Positions 1-10,666 of a stretch of DNA of 64,000 bases are shown here, piece after piece; within the stretch, counting starts at the first letter, position 1; each line of letters opens with the position of its first letter. A model generated the notes under the pieces. It did not search any database, had not been told where the DNA came from, and was given only the letters and a program-made list of their open reading frames with translations. The stretch is taken from assembly GCF_900107045.1 (NCBI RefSeq), contig NZ_FNON01000002.1, positions 744,001-808,000 of the forward strand, in the 5' to 3' direction. The position numbers and the translations under genes are program-made. Origin of the DNA: Amycolatopsis xylanica. GTDB taxonomy: Bacteria > Actinomycetota > Actinomycetes > Mycobacteriales > Pseudonocardiaceae.

Positions 1-1
1 G

Positions 2-430
2 TTGATCAGGAAGCTGAACGTGGCCGATCCCGACGAGGCGATCCGCGACGCCGAGGAGGAAATGGCCGCGCGCACGGTCGCGCAGGCAGCGGCCAAGGAA
101 CGGCTCGCGGAGATCATGCGCGAGCGGGTGTCCACTATGGACGTACCACCGGAGAAAGTGGAAAAGATCCGGCAACGCCTCGATACCCTTATCGAAAGCC
201 GATATCGCCTCGCCGCCGCCGGAATCTCGCTTTCCGCGGAAGAACGCGTCGCCAGCCCGCAGGCGCAGTTCGCCAAGGCACGCCGCGAACTGCTGGTCAT
301 CCAGCGTGAGGCGATGATCGCCGAACGTGAAGCCGGCAGGCTCGACGACGACATCCTCCGCAAGGTCTTGCGGGAGCTGGATTTGGAGGAGCTCACGCTG
401 ACGTCGAGGTTCACCGCACGCGCCGGATGA
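2..430 (+). CDS. Na+/H+ antiporter (CPA1-type), C-terminal fragment
   Basis: This is the 3' end of a gene that starts before the window; the first bases only happen to allow a TTG start. The visible 142 residues are charged, helical and lack membrane segments. The closing stretch (REAMIAEREAGRLDDDILRKV, then LRELDLEE) matches the cytoplasmic tail of bacterial CPA1-type Na+/H+ exchangers, where this helix follows the membrane domain. The assignment rests on that tail only. The 190 bases that follow hold no gene I can support and lead into the next operon. Confidence 0.55.
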   Translation: MIRKLNVADPDEAIRDAEEEMAARTVAQAAAKERLAEIMRERVSTMDVPPEKVEKIRQRLDTLIESRYRLAAAGISLSAEERVASPQAQFAKARRELLVIQREAMIAEREAGRLDDDILRKVLRELDLEELTLTSRFTARAG

Positions 431-620
431 AGCCGTTACATTGTTCGTGATCTCGCTTCGAATACATGCCGATCACGAGCGATCTCACGCATAACAGGCG
501 CCGATTCGAATCACAAGGGACCTAGGGGCACGCGAATCCGGGCCGGTTTACCGCCGCGCCCGAATCGCGTTCCCCGCAGAATTCTCGGTATTCCCCAAGG
601 AACTCACCGAGGAGCTCTTG

Positions 621-1070
621 ATGCGCAAGTTCAGCAAGAAGACCGCGATCGCTCTCGGCGCCGCAGGCGCGCTGACCGTGGCGGGTGTCGCGTACGCCGC
701 GTGGTCCAGCTCCGGCGCGGGCTCCGGTTCGGTCACCTCGACGAGCGCGATCAACTCCACGATCTCACCGACCGGCACTTCGGCCGCGCTCTACCCCGGC
801 GCCACCCAGACCTTCACCATCAGCGTGACCAACCCGAACTCCTACCCCGTCAAGGTCACCTCGATCTCGTCGGGCAGCTCGGCGGCCGACGGCGGCTGCG
901 GCGCGGGCTCGGTCACCAGTGACGCCGTCAGCAACCCGAGCGGCACGATCGCCGCGAACGGCTCGTCGACGTACACCCTCACCGCGCACATGACCGGCGA
1001 CGCCGACGACGCCTGCCAGGGCAAGAACTTCTCGCTCACCCTGACGGCCACGCTGGCGTCCGCGGCCTGA
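621..1070 (+). CDS. Small exported protein with AYAAW-type signal, first of four
   Basis: A 149-residue exported protein. The start is ATG 621, seven bases after GAGGAG; an adjacent TTG at 618 is less likely. The N-terminus is a signal sequence (KKT, then a hydrophobic stretch ending GVAYAAWSS) resembling the signals of SipW/TasA-like or camelysin-like proteins. The mature part is Ser/Thr/Gly-rich with an Ig-like beta pattern. It contains LYPGATQTFTISVTNPN followed by SYPVKVTSI, a motif that recurs in the next two genes. Two Cys residues (CGAG and DACQG) may pair. Its stop overlaps the next start as TGATG, so the four genes form one operon. Function is unknown; a surface or fibre role is only an analogy. 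Confidence 0.7.
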   Translation: MRKFSKKTAIALGAAGALTVAGVAYAAWSSSGAGSGSVTSTSAINSTISPTGTSAALYPGATQTFTISVTNPNSYPVKVTSISSGSSAADGGCGAGSVTSDAVSNPSGTIAANGSSTYTLTAHMTGDADDACQGKNFSLTLTATLASAA

Positions 1071-1462
1071 TGCGCACGGCCGTCTTGGCGGTGGCACTCG
1101 CGCTGACCGCGGCGTGCACCCCGCAGCAGCCACCCGGCAAGGCCGGCTTCACGGTGACCGACGTGCCCGGGCGCAGCACCGCGCTGTACCCGGGCGCCAC
1201 CGGCGCACGGTGGGTGCGGATCGGGAACACCGAGAACTTCCCGATCAAGGTCACCACGCTGACCGCGACGGTCACCGCGACCTCGAACCCCGCGTGCCCA
1301 CCCGACTTGGTCAGGGTCGACCCGCTCGCCAAGGCACTCGTGGTGCCGAAGCAGGGGTTCGCCGAGGTCGCGCTGACCACTCATCTGGCGGCCGCCGCGC
1401 CGGACGCCTGCAAGAACGTCACCTTCCCGCTGACCTACTCCGGAACGGCCACGAAATCATGA
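1070..1462 (+). CDS. Putative lipoprotein of the same small-protein family
   Basis: A 130-residue predicted lipoprotein. Its N-terminus (MRTAVLAVALALTAACTPQ) ends in the lipobox LTAAC, so Cys16 would be lipidated after signal peptidase II cleavage. The mature region repeats the neighbours' pattern: ALYPGATGARWVRIGNTENF followed by PIKVTTLTATV, and Cys residues at CPPD and DACKN. It starts on the TGATG overlap with the gene before it and ends in an ATGA overlap with the next. It may be the membrane-anchored member of a secreted assembly. No enzyme motif is visible. Confidence 0.65.
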   Translation: MRTAVLAVALALTAACTPQQPPGKAGFTVTDVPGRSTALYPGATGARWVRIGNTENFPIKVTTLTATVTATSNPACPPDLVRVDPLAKALVVPKQGFAEVALTTHLAAAAPDACKNVTFPLTYSGTATKS

Positions 1463-1950
1463 CCTCGCACCGACGCGTCCCCCAGCGCAGGCTCCGGCCT
1501 CGGCACTACGTCATCACCGCCGGCGTCACGGCCGTCGCGCTCACCGGCGGAATCGCTTACGCCGCTTGGAGTTCCACCGGCTCCGGCACCGCGTCGGCGA
1601 AGGCGGGCTCCGCACAGGCGCCGACCACCGGCGTCACGGCGGTGACCGTCGGCGACCTGTACCCGGGCGGCAAGGGCACGGCCAAAGTGCTCGTCAACAA
1701 CCCGAACCCGTATCCGGTCAAGGTCACCACGATCGCCGGAGCGGGCGCGGCGACCGCGAGCGGTGGCGCCGGGACCTGTTCGACCACCGGGGTTTCCTTC
1801 ACCACCCAGACCCTGTCCAGCTCGGTGGCCGCAGGCGGCAGCGCGACGCTGACGCTGACCGACGCCGTGAGCATGTCGACGGCCTCGGACAACGGTTGCC
1901 AGAACGCCGCTTTCACCATCCCGGTGTCGGTCACGGTGGTGAGCGGATGA
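1459..1950 (+). CDS. Small exported protein with AYAAW-type signal
   Basis: A 163-residue paralogue of the protein at 621. ATG 1459 overlaps the preceding stop by four bases. A basic N-terminus (HRRVPQRRLRPRHY) precedes a hydrophobic segment ending GGIAYAAWSS. The mature part has DLYPGGKGTAKVLVNNPN and then PYPVKVTTIAG, and again two Cys residues (GTCST and NGCQN). The longer open frame upstream of 1459 belongs to the preceding gene's shadow and was not used. Export and a beta-sandwich fold are inferred from sequence pattern; the role is unknown. Confidence 0.65.
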   Translation: MTSHRRVPQRRLRPRHYVITAGVTAVALTGGIAYAAWSSTGSGTASAKAGSAQAPTTGVTAVTVGDLYPGGKGTAKVLVNNPNPYPVKVTTIAGAGAATASGGAGTCSTTGVSFTTQTLSSSVAAGGSATLTLTDAVSMSTASDNGCQNAAFTIPVSVTVVSG

Positions 1951-2324
1951 CCAGGATCGCCGTTCTCGTGCTGGCGGCGGCACTGGTGCTCGCGGGCGAG
2001 GCCGGTGCGGCGTGGTCCACGTCGAACACCGGCTCCGCCTACGGCAAGGCGGGCTCGCTGGCCACGCCGGCGCTCACGGCCACCGCCAATGCCTGCAACG
2101 GAGCCAACAGCAACGCGAACCTCTCGTGGACCACGATCACCGGCGCGTCGGCATACGAGGTCTATCTCGACACCAAGGCGAACATGAGCAGCCCGCAGAT
2201 CACCTCGACGACGGTGACCTCGCTGACGAACTTCCCCGTGGAGAACCAAAAGAGCTACCTCGCCGTCCGCGCGAAGGCGGGCAACTGGCGTGGCGCGCTC
2301 TCGGCGGTCGTCAGCGTTTGTTGA
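1947..2324 (+). CDS. Small secreted protein with fibronectin-III-like core
   Basis: A 125-residue exported protein that closes the operon. ATG 1947 overlaps the previous stop (ATGA). A signal peptide (MTRIAVLVLAAALVLAGEAG, then AAWSTS) is followed by about 95 residues with a fibronectin type III pattern: NANLSWTTITGASAYEVYLD, a central strand, and KSYLAVRAKAGNWRGALS near the end. It lacks the Tyr-Pro-Val-Lys motif of the three genes upstream. Its 3' end overlaps the convergent oxidoreductase gene by 14 bases. Confidence 0.6.
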   Translation: MTRIAVLVLAAALVLAGEAGAAWSTSNTGSAYGKAGSLATPALTATANACNGANSNANLSWTTITGASAYEVYLDTKANMSSPQITSTTVTSLTNFPVENQKSYLAVRAKAGNWRGALSAVVSVC

Positions 2325-3243
2325 GTTCGCCCAGCAATTTCCACGTGCGCAGGCGGTCTTCGCTCGAACGGACACCCGCCTGGCTGATCACCACCTCGGT
2401 CGCGCCGGCGTCGAAGTACCTGCCGACGGCCGCCGCGATCGTCTGCTCGTCGCCGATCACCGCCAGCTCGGCGGCGCGCGAAACCCCTTCCGCGGCAAGG
2501 ATTCGCTGATACGACGGAATCGTGTCGTACACCGCGAGCCGCTCGGCGAGCAGCTCGCGGGTCGCCTCGACCTCTCCGGTCACGACCGCCGGGAACACCG
2601 CGATGACCTTGGGCGCGGGGCGGCCCGCCGACTCGGCCGCCCGGCCGATCACCGGCACGACGCTCGTCGACAAAGCCTTTGGCCCGGCCAAATACGGCAA
2701 CGTCCCGTCGGCGAGTTCACCGGCGACCGCCAGCGCGCGTGGTCCCATCGCGGCCACGACGATCGGCACCGGCTTGGCGCCGGGCACGGCCGTCGGCATC
2801 GACGGATGCAGGCTGACCGTTTCGCCGTCGAACTCGGTCTCCTCGCCGCTGACCAACGGCCGCAGCACCGTCAGGTACTCCCGCAAATGCTCGATCTGCG
2901 GCGGAAACGGCTGCCCGAACACCGGCTCCAGGAACGGCTTGGCGCCCAGCCCGAGCCCCAGCGTGAACCGCCCGCCGGTGGCCGCCTGCGCGGTCTGCGC
3001 GAGCGCGGACACCAGCAGCGGATGGCGCGGATAAAGCGGCACCACGCCGGTTCCGACCGAAATGCCGGGAATCTCCCGACCGGCCACCGCGGCCACCGTG
3101 ACGGCGTCGTAGTCCAGCAACTGCGGAAACCAGACCGAGCTCAGCCCCGCGTCGGCGGCCTCCCTGGTCTGGACCACGAACTCGTCGACGAGATTGGCGG
3201 CCGCGTAGGTGTCGCTGGCCGGGATGGTCACCCCTATGGTCAT
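2311..3243 (-). CDS. LLM-class F420-dependent oxidoreductase
   Basis: A 310-residue luciferase-like TIM-barrel protein of the F420-binding type. Family traits: MTIGVTIPASDT at the N-terminus, GLSSVWFPQLLDYDAVT, the loop VVPLYPRHPLL, and GRFTLGLGLGAK. These enzymes move hydride to or from deazaflavin F420; the substrate cannot be read from sequence. It resembles the mycobacterial subfamily that opens MxIGV and carries the YPRHP motif. It lies immediately downstream of a close paralogue on the same strand, so the pair is a tandem duplication. Confidence 0.8.
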   Translation of the reverse strand: MTIGVTIPASDTYAAANLVDEFVVQTREAADAGLSSVWFPQLLDYDAVTVAAVAGREIPGISVGTGVVPLYPRHPLLVSALAQTAQAATGGRFTLGLGLGAKPFLEPVFGQPFPPQIEHLREYLTVLRPLVSGEETEFDGETVSLHPSMPTAVPGAKPVPIVVAAMGPRALAVAGELADGTLPYLAGPKALSTSVVPVIGRAAESAGRPAPKVIAVFPAVVTGEVEATRELLAERLAVYDTIPSYQRILAAEGVSRAAELAVIGDEQTIAAAVGRYFDAGATEVVISQAGVRSSEDRLRTWKLLGELNKR

Positions 3244-3277
3244 GCGCCACGCTAAACCGGCTTATCGGCAACCTCGA

Positions 3278-4219
3278 TCAATTAGTGCGCACCATTGTCT
3301 GGTCACCGGCCAGTCTCCAGGTGCGCAGCCGGTCTTCCGTCGAGTGGAGACCGGCCTGGGTGATGACGACCTCGGTGGCGCCCGCGTCGAAGTAGCGCCG
3401 GATCGCGGCGGCCACGGTCTCCTCGTCGCCGATCGCCGCCAGCTCGTGCGCGGCCGAAACGCCTTCCGTGGCAAGGATCTGCTGGTACGACGGGATCGAG
3501 TCGTAGAACGCGAGGTTCGCGGCGGCCTTCTCACGGGTGGCTTCGACATCACTGGTGACGATGGCCGGGAACGCCGCGACGATCTTCGGCTGGGGACGCC
3601 CGGCCGACTCGGCGGCCGCGTTGATGATCGGGACGATGCTCTCGGCGAGCGCACGCGGCCCGGCCAGGAACGGCAGCGTGCCGTCGGCCAGCTCGCCGGT
3701 CACCTTGAGCGCCTGCGGGCCCATCGCCGCGACCAGGATCGGGACCGGGTCAGAGCCGGGAACGGCCGTCGGGGCGAACGGGTGCGAGCTGAGCAGCTCG
3801 CCGTCGAACTCGGCCGCTTCGCCGTTCAGCAACGGCCGCAGCGCGGTCAGGTACTCGCGCAGGTGCCGGATCGGCGGCGGGTAGTCGACGCCGTACGCGG
3901 GCTTGAGCAGCTTCTCGGAGCCGAGGCCGATGCCGAGCGTGAACCGGCCCCCGGTGGCCGCCTGCGCGGTCTGGCCGAGTGCGGAAAGCAGCAGCGGGTG
4001 CCGGGGATAAATCGGCACGACCGAGCTGCCGACCGCGATCCCGGGCACCTCGCGCCCGGCGATCGCGGCCACGGTCACCGCGTCGTAGTTCTGCAGCTGC
4101 GAGAACCACACCGAGTCGATACCGGCGGCAGCCGCCTGCCTGGTCTGCTCGATGAGCTCTTCGACGAGATTGCTCGCGCCGTCCGTGTCCCCGGACGGAA
4201 GGGCTACCCCAATGGTCAT
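3278..4219 (-). CDS. LLM-class F420-dependent oxidoreductase (tandem paralogue)
   Basis: A 313-residue paralogue of the protein encoded at 2311-3243, with the same motifs (GIDSVWFSQLQNYDAVT, VVPIYPRHPLL, GRFTLGIGLGS) and conserved C-terminus (DAGATEVVITQAG, then EDRLRTW). The start is ATG 4219, preceded by only a weak ribosome site. It is transcribed toward the paralogue across a 34-base gap, so the two are probably co-transcribed. The likely cofactor is F420; no substrate is assigned. Confidence 0.8.
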   Translation of the reverse strand: MTIGVALPSGDTDGASNLVEELIEQTRQAAAAGIDSVWFSQLQNYDAVTVAAIAGREVPGIAVGSSVVPIYPRHPLLLSALGQTAQAATGGRFTLGIGLGSEKLLKPAYGVDYPPPIRHLREYLTALRPLLNGEAAEFDGELLSSHPFAPTAVPGSDPVPILVAAMGPQALKVTGELADGTLPFLAGPRALAESIVPIINAAAESAGRPQPKIVAAFPAIVTSDVEATREKAAANLAFYDSIPSYQQILATEGVSAAHELAAIGDEETVAAAIRRYFDAGATEVVITQAGLHSTEDRLRTWRLAGDQTMVRTN

Positions 4220-4279
4220 GGCAGGGGCAACCCGGTCCGTCCGGGCTTATTCCTTGTCTCGCTGGATGAAACTGTCCCT

Positions 4280-6296
<2,017 letters not shown>

Positions 6297-6386
6297 CAAT
6301 TCACCAAATATCACCCACAAGTGTTGCCGTCGTCACCTCCGTGAGCCAGGGTTAGTCGTCCCTGCACTCGACTCGGAGGCAGCCCT

Positions 6387-7025
6387 ATGCCAACGTTTCG
6401 CCTGGTTCGTCGCTCGTTGACCGCTTTGGGCATCAGCGCGGTGCTCACCGTCGGTATCGCCGGAGCGGCTGACGCCACCCCACCGGGAATCCCGTCAGCC
6501 GCCACCGCCAAGTCCAACCTCGCCACCCTCACCGTCGCACCCGACGGCACCCTCGACGGCTACAGCCGCGAGAAGTTCCCGCACTGGATCGACCAGGGCA
6601 ACAGCTGCAACACCCGCGAGGTCGTGCTCAAACGCGACGGCATCGGCGTCACGACCGGCGCGGACTGCGCGCCGACCGGCGGCAAGTGGGTCAGCCCGTA
6701 CGACGGCGCGACCTGGACGGCCGCCTCCGACATCGACATCGACCACGTCGTCCCGCTAGCCGACGCCTGGCGCACCGGGGCGGCGAAGTGGACGACCGCG
6801 CAGCGGCAGGCCTTCGCGAACGACCTGACCGGGCCGCAGCTGATCGCGGTCACCGACAACGTCAACCAGCAGAAGGGCGACAAGTCGCCCGACGCCTGGA
6901 AGCCGCCGCTGACCGGCTACTGGTGCACCTACGCCCGCATGTGGGTCGGCTCGAAGTACAAGTACAAGCTGACGATCAACTCGGCGGAGAAGACCGCGCT
7001 CACCTCCATGCTCGGCCGCTGCTAG
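6387..7025 (+). CDS. Secreted HNH-type nuclease (GmrSD C-terminal-like fold)
   Basis: A 212-residue exported protein. A signal peptide of about 30 residues ends near ADATPPG. The catalytic core carries DIDIDHVVPLADAW, the His-containing motif of His-Me finger nucleases, followed by the downstream Asn/Lys block (VTDNVNQQKGDKSPDAWKPP). Two Cys pairs (SCNTRE/ADCAP and YWCTY/GRC) fit an extracellular disulfide-bonded protein. ATG 6387 follows GGAGG at a good distance. Such proteins are common in actinomycetes as secreted DNases. A perfect hairpin follows the stop. Confidence 0.85.
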   Translation: MPTFRLVRRSLTALGISAVLTVGIAGAADATPPGIPSAATAKSNLATLTVAPDGTLDGYSREKFPHWIDQGNSCNTREVVLKRDGIGVTTGADCAPTGGKWVSPYDGATWTAASDIDIDHVVPLADAWRTGAAKWTTAQRQAFANDLTGPQLIAVTDNVNQQKGDKSPDAWKPPLTGYWCTYARMWVGSKYKYKLTINSAEKTALTSMLGRC

Positions 7026-7030
7026 GGGCT

Positions 7031-7072
7031 CGTGAGTGTTCCGGCCGGTTAGAACCGGCCGGAACACTCACG
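7031..7072. repeat. Family A palindrome, copy 1 (20-base arms)
   Basis: An inverted repeat with arms CGTGAGTGTTCCGGCCGGTT and its exact complement around a 2-base AG spacer. It starts five bases after the nuclease stop, so it can act as a terminator hairpin, although no U-tract follows. Related copies lie at 57181, 57312 and 57501, and half copies near 38498 and 38758. Confidence 0.85.
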
Positions 7073-7110
7073 ACCCGAAACTGTCGGTCCCCCTGGCTAG
7101 CGTCGGGGGC

Positions 7111-7812
7111 GTGAACCGAACCGACCGGCTTTACGCGATCGTCGAAGACTTGCGCGCGGTCGCGCCAGGAAGACGCAGCGCCCGCCAGCTCGCGGACCGC
7201 TACGAGGTCAGCGTGCGCACCATCGAGCGCGACCTCGACGCGCTCCAGCAGGCCGGGGTGCCGATCTACGCCGACGTCGGCCGCCGAGGCGGCTACACGC
7301 TCGACAAGACCAGGACGTTGCCGCCGCTCAACTTCACGCCAGCCGAGGCGGTGGCCGTCGCGGTCGCGCTGCGGGACGCGGACAGCTCGCCGTTCGCCCG
7401 CGCGGCCGAGAGCGCGCTGCGCAAGATCGTCGCGGCGATGCCCGTGCAGGAGGCGGCCGCCGCGACCGAGCTCGCCGATCGCGTCCGCTATCTCGCGCCC
7501 GTTTCGGCGCCCGCGCCGAGGCAGCCGGTGCCGTCGATCCTCGAAGAGGCGCTCGCCAAGCAGCGTGTGCTGCGGCTGCTCTACGCCGACAAGGACGGCA
7601 CGCTGACCGAGCGCGACGTCGAGCCCGTGGTGTTCATGGCCGCGCCGAAGGGCTGGTACCTCGTCGGCTGGTGCCGGCTGCGCGACGACCTGCGGGTGTT
7701 CCGCGTCGACCGGATCCTGTCGGCGAACGATCTCGGCGAGCCGGTGCCGGAGCGCGTGCTGACCCTGCCCGAGGTGCCGGACCATGTGATCCAGGTCGCA
7801 CGGTTCGGCTGA
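7111..7812 (+). CDS. WYL-domain transcriptional regulator (YafY type)
   Basis: A 233-residue regulator. Residues 1-55 form a DeoR-like winged helix (DRLYAIVEDLRAV, RSARQLADRYEVSVRTIERD). The GGYTLDKTRTLPPLNFT linker follows. The C-terminal half is a WYL domain (LRLLYADKDGTLTERDVEPV, KGWYLVGWCRLRDDLRVFRV). GTG 7111 is chosen because the frame upstream runs through the hairpin repeat. The WYL domain usually senses a small ligand. The adjacent VOC gene is the likely target, a common pairing. Confidence 0.85.
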   Translation: MNRTDRLYAIVEDLRAVAPGRRSARQLADRYEVSVRTIERDLDALQQAGVPIYADVGRRGGYTLDKTRTLPPLNFTPAEAVAVAVALRDADSSPFARAAESALRKIVAAMPVQEAAAATELADRVRYLAPVSAPAPRQPVPSILEEALAKQRVLRLLYADKDGTLTERDVEPVVFMAAPKGWYLVGWCRLRDDLRVFRVDRILSANDLGEPVPERVLTLPEVPDHVIQVARFG

Positions 7813-7886
7813 GAAACACCGACATAAGGCTGTCGCGAACGACGACGAAAGTGAGGTTCACCAGCAAGACAACAGGAGGAAATCCC

Positions 7887-8264
7887 ATGACCGCACCGGC
7901 ATTCGGCAGCGTCACCTGGTTCCAGATCGGCAGCGCGGACCCGGCAGCCACCAAGGGCTTCTACAGCGAGATGTTCGACTGGTCCTTCGAAGCCGATGAC
8001 GACCTCGAGGGCCGCTACCAGCTCGCCACCACCCCCGGCGCTTCGCACCCCACCGGCGGGATCTTCGACACGCGCGGCGAATTCCCGAACCACGCGATCT
8101 TCTTCGTGCTCGTCGAAGACACCCACAAGGCGGTCGCCGAAGCCGAGAAGCTCGGCGCCAAGGTGCTCGTGCCGCCGACGACCTCGCCGAAGGGCCTGGT
8201 CTTCGCGGATCTGGAAGACCCGCAGGGCAACCACTTCGGCGTCTTCACTCCGCCCGCGTCGTAA
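7887..8264 (+). CDS. VOC (glyoxalase/bleomycin-resistance-like) protein
   Basis: A 125-residue protein of the vicinal-oxygen-chelate superfamily. Features: GSVTWFQIGSADPAATKGFY, a mid-protein GGIFDT, and the closing FADLEDPQGNHFGVF. ATG 7887 follows AGGAGG. The lack of strong metal-ligand spacing suggests a binding protein or an enzyme with an unknown substrate. It is 74 bases downstream of the WYL regulator on the same strand. Its end overlaps the convergent FAD protein gene by 20 bases. Confidence 0.85.
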   Translation: MTAPAFGSVTWFQIGSADPAATKGFYSEMFDWSFEADDDLEGRYQLATTPGASHPTGGIFDTRGEFPNHAIFFVLVEDTHKAVAEAEKLGAKVLVPPTTSPKGLVFADLEDPQGNHFGVFTPPAS

Positions 8265-10110
8265 GCGCGAGGATCTCGCGGGCGACCGCGTCGTTTTGCC
8301 GGAACGGAAGCGCGTTCGTGCGGGGGCGGGTGAACGCCGCCGCCGAACGCGCGCTCGTGTGCGGGCCGACCGCGAACAGGCGGGGATGCGCGTCGCCGCC
8401 GGAGTTGAGCAGGCGCGAGTCGCCGACCCTGGTGTGGATGCGGCCGGACGCCTCGCGTTCACCGGTCGCCACGTCGAGCACGGACTCTTCGACCAGATCG
8501 CCGGCATCGCGCAGAGTCTGGAGCAGCACGTCCGAAGCACGGCTCACGCTGGGCGCGGGCAGCCGCGCCTCGATCAGTGTCCGCGCCCGCACCTCACCGG
8601 GGAAGCTCTCGCTGCCGCCGACGAACATCCCGTCGGCGGCGGTGATCCGCATTTCCGCGCCCGCGAAGGAAACCAGGCCAGCCTGGTGCAACGCGAGCAG
8701 TTCTTCGAGACGGCGCGGCGGCGGCCCACTGGCGTAGTAGCTGAAGAAGCCGTGCCACCATCCGTCCATTTCGGACACTTGGGAGCGCGCGCTGATCCGC
8801 CCGCTGCCGACCAGCCCCGACAGCTGGTGGTACACCGAAAGCAGCGCCATGAACGCGCCGAGGTCCGCGCTGAACTCGGAGTCGGCGCGGCGCGCCAGGT
8901 CGTACTCGACGTACTCGCGGACGTGCTTCCCGAACTCCTCGCCCGTCGTGAAGCGCAGCCCGGCGAGCGGCCGGTCGAGCTGCTCCAAATCGAGCCGGTC
9001 CTCTTCCGCGGGCACCGACTTCTCGACCAGCGCGAGCATTTCCGGTGAGCCCCAAGCGATGTCGGCGAAGGCGTCCGCGAACACCGCGAAGTCCATCCGC
9101 ACCCGCTCGGGGTGCCCGGTGAACAGCTCGCTGTAGTAGCCCCACGCGATCTCCTTGGCCATGTGCGGCCAGACGTCGCGCTTGAACTCGAGCCGCTCCG
9201 GCAGCTTCTCGAACGTGTAGGAGTCGAAGAACCTGGGCATCTGCAACGGTTTCCCGCGCAACCGGTAGCCGGTCTTCGCGTGATACGGCACGCCGCGCCG
9301 CGAGCCGACGTGCAGCACCGGCTCGCGTCCGCTGGGGTGATACCGGAGCCCGCCGCACGGCTGCTCCTCGAACCGGCCGCCGCGCCCCTCGGTCAGCAGC
9401 AGCATCAAGTCGACGAACGCGAGCCCGAAACCACGCACCAGCACGGGTTCGCCCGCCGGCACGTCGGCGTAGTCGACGTCGGCGGTGTACCCGGCCGGGT
9501 AGTACGCGAGGCTGTTGCGCGCGGCGTACTCGGCCAGCTCCAGCTCACGCTCGTCCGGCAGCGCGTCGAGATGGCCGACGGTCATGAGCACGGCGTCGAC
9601 CCGCAGCGGCGCCGCCGAATCCTTGAGCCAGACGGCGTTTTCGGTGACGTTCACCGCGTGCGTGCGATGCTCGACCACCTCGATCCCGTCGGGCAAAGTG
9701 TCCAGGATGTGCTGATACACCCAGTCGAGGTAGGCGCTCTGCAAACGCCGAGTCGGGAAGGAAGTCGACTTCAGCGTGCGCAACTCGTCGTGCAGGTCAT
9801 CGGGAACCGAGGCGGCCAGCTTGCCCGTCCGCACCTTCTTGGCCCACTCGGACAGCGACGGGCCGTGGCGCACCGGACCGGACATTTCGACCGTCTCGTC
9901 CGTGAACATGGTGACGTCTTCCGGCATCGAGTTCATCCGCAGCAGCGGTGACTGGTCATACCGCCAGACCCGGCCGGGGCCGGGTGGGAAAGGGTCGATC
10001 AGGTGCACCACCAGCCGGTCGCCGAGCAACTCGGGCGCGTTGGCGGAAAGCCGTTCCAGCACACAGATCCCGCGCGGGCCCGCACCTACGATCGCGAGTT
10101 CGAACGCCAC
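8245..10110 (-). CDS. FAD/NAD(P)-binding protein (NAD_binding_9 type)
   Basis: A 621-residue protein. The N-terminal dinucleotide motif is ELAIVGAGPRGICVLERL; PFPPGPGRVWR and RSLGVPY-like HVGSRRGVPYHAK segments are typical of the FAD-NAD(P)-binding family found beside biosynthetic and stress genes. GTG 10110 is taken as the start because it sits just before this motif; the frame upstream is only a shadow of the acetyltransferase gene. The reaction is unknown. It is divergent from the acetyltransferase gene with about 96 bases between starts. Confidence 0.75.
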   Translation of the reverse strand: MAFELAIVGAGPRGICVLERLSANAPELLGDRLVVHLIDPFPPGPGRVWRYDQSPLLRMNSMPEDVTMFTDETVEMSGPVRHGPSLSEWAKKVRTGKLAASVPDDLHDELRTLKSTSFPTRRLQSAYLDWVYQHILDTLPDGIEVVEHRTHAVNVTENAVWLKDSAAPLRVDAVLMTVGHLDALPDERELELAEYAARNSLAYYPAGYTADVDYADVPAGEPVLVRGFGLAFVDLMLLLTEGRGGRFEEQPCGGLRYHPSGREPVLHVGSRRGVPYHAKTGYRLRGKPLQMPRFFDSYTFEKLPERLEFKRDVWPHMAKEIAWGYYSELFTGHPERVRMDFAVFADAFADIAWGSPEMLALVEKSVPAEEDRLDLEQLDRPLAGLRFTTGEEFGKHVREYVEYDLARRADSEFSADLGAFMALLSVYHQLSGLVGSGRISARSQVSEMDGWWHGFFSYYASGPPPRRLEELLALHQAGLVSFAGAEMRITAADGMFVGGSESFPGEVRARTLIEARLPAPSVSRASDVLLQTLRDAGDLVEESVLDVATGEREASGRIHTRVGDSRLLNSGGDAHPRLFAVGPHTSARSAAAFTRPRTNALPFRQNDAVAREILALTTRAE

Positions 10111-10206
10111 AGGTTCGAAGCTACGCCTGGTTCCGGCGCCCACTACTCGAATTCCCACGTGGCGGACATCGTTGCCTTGCGGACTTTCACCCCCGATCAT
10201 CGGCAG

Positions 10207-10659
10207 GTGAGCCTCGAAGTACGGCCGTACGCCGTGACCGATCCCGAGGTGCGGCCGTTGCTGGACGAGCTCGCCCACGAGTACCACAGCCGCTACGGCA
10301 CCAACTCGGAACTGGAGCGCTACCCGCCCGAGGAGTTCGCACCCCCGCGCGGCGTGCTGCTGCTCGTGCGTGAGGACGAGGTCAGCGTCGCAGGCGGCGC
10401 GTTCCGGCACTACGACGACGAGACCGCCGAGGTCAAGCGGATGTGGACGGCGTCGGCGCATCGCCGCCGCGGGCTCGCCAGGCTGGTGCTGTCCGAGCTC
10501 GAAGCCGAGGCGAAGCGACGCGGTTACCGCCGGATCTTCCTCACCACCGGGCCGAAACAACCCGAGGCCGCGTCGCTGTATCTCACCACCGGATACCGCA
10601 GCGTCCCCGCGGATGATCCAGAGGGATTCGGACTGCTGGCGTTCACGAAGGACCTATAG
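10207..10659 (+). CDS. GNAT-family N-acetyltransferase
   Basis: About 150 residues from GTG 10207; GTG 10159 is an alternative that adds 16 residues. The acetyl-CoA-binding motif A is visible (VKRMWTASAHRRRGLARLVL), followed by EAEAKRRGYRRIFLTTGP and the terminal SLYLTTGYRSVP. These proteins acetylate amines or small molecules; the substrate is not readable. It is tightly followed, seven bases on, by the zinc-ribbon gene, suggesting co-transcription. Confidence 0.8.
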   Translation: MSLEVRPYAVTDPEVRPLLDELAHEYHSRYGTNSELERYPPEEFAPPRGVLLLVREDEVSVAGGAFRHYDDETAEVKRMWTASAHRRRGLARLVLSELEAEAKRRGYRRIFLTTGPKQPEAASLYLTTGYRSVPADDPEGFGLLAFTKDL

Positions 10660-10666
10660 TCCGCAC

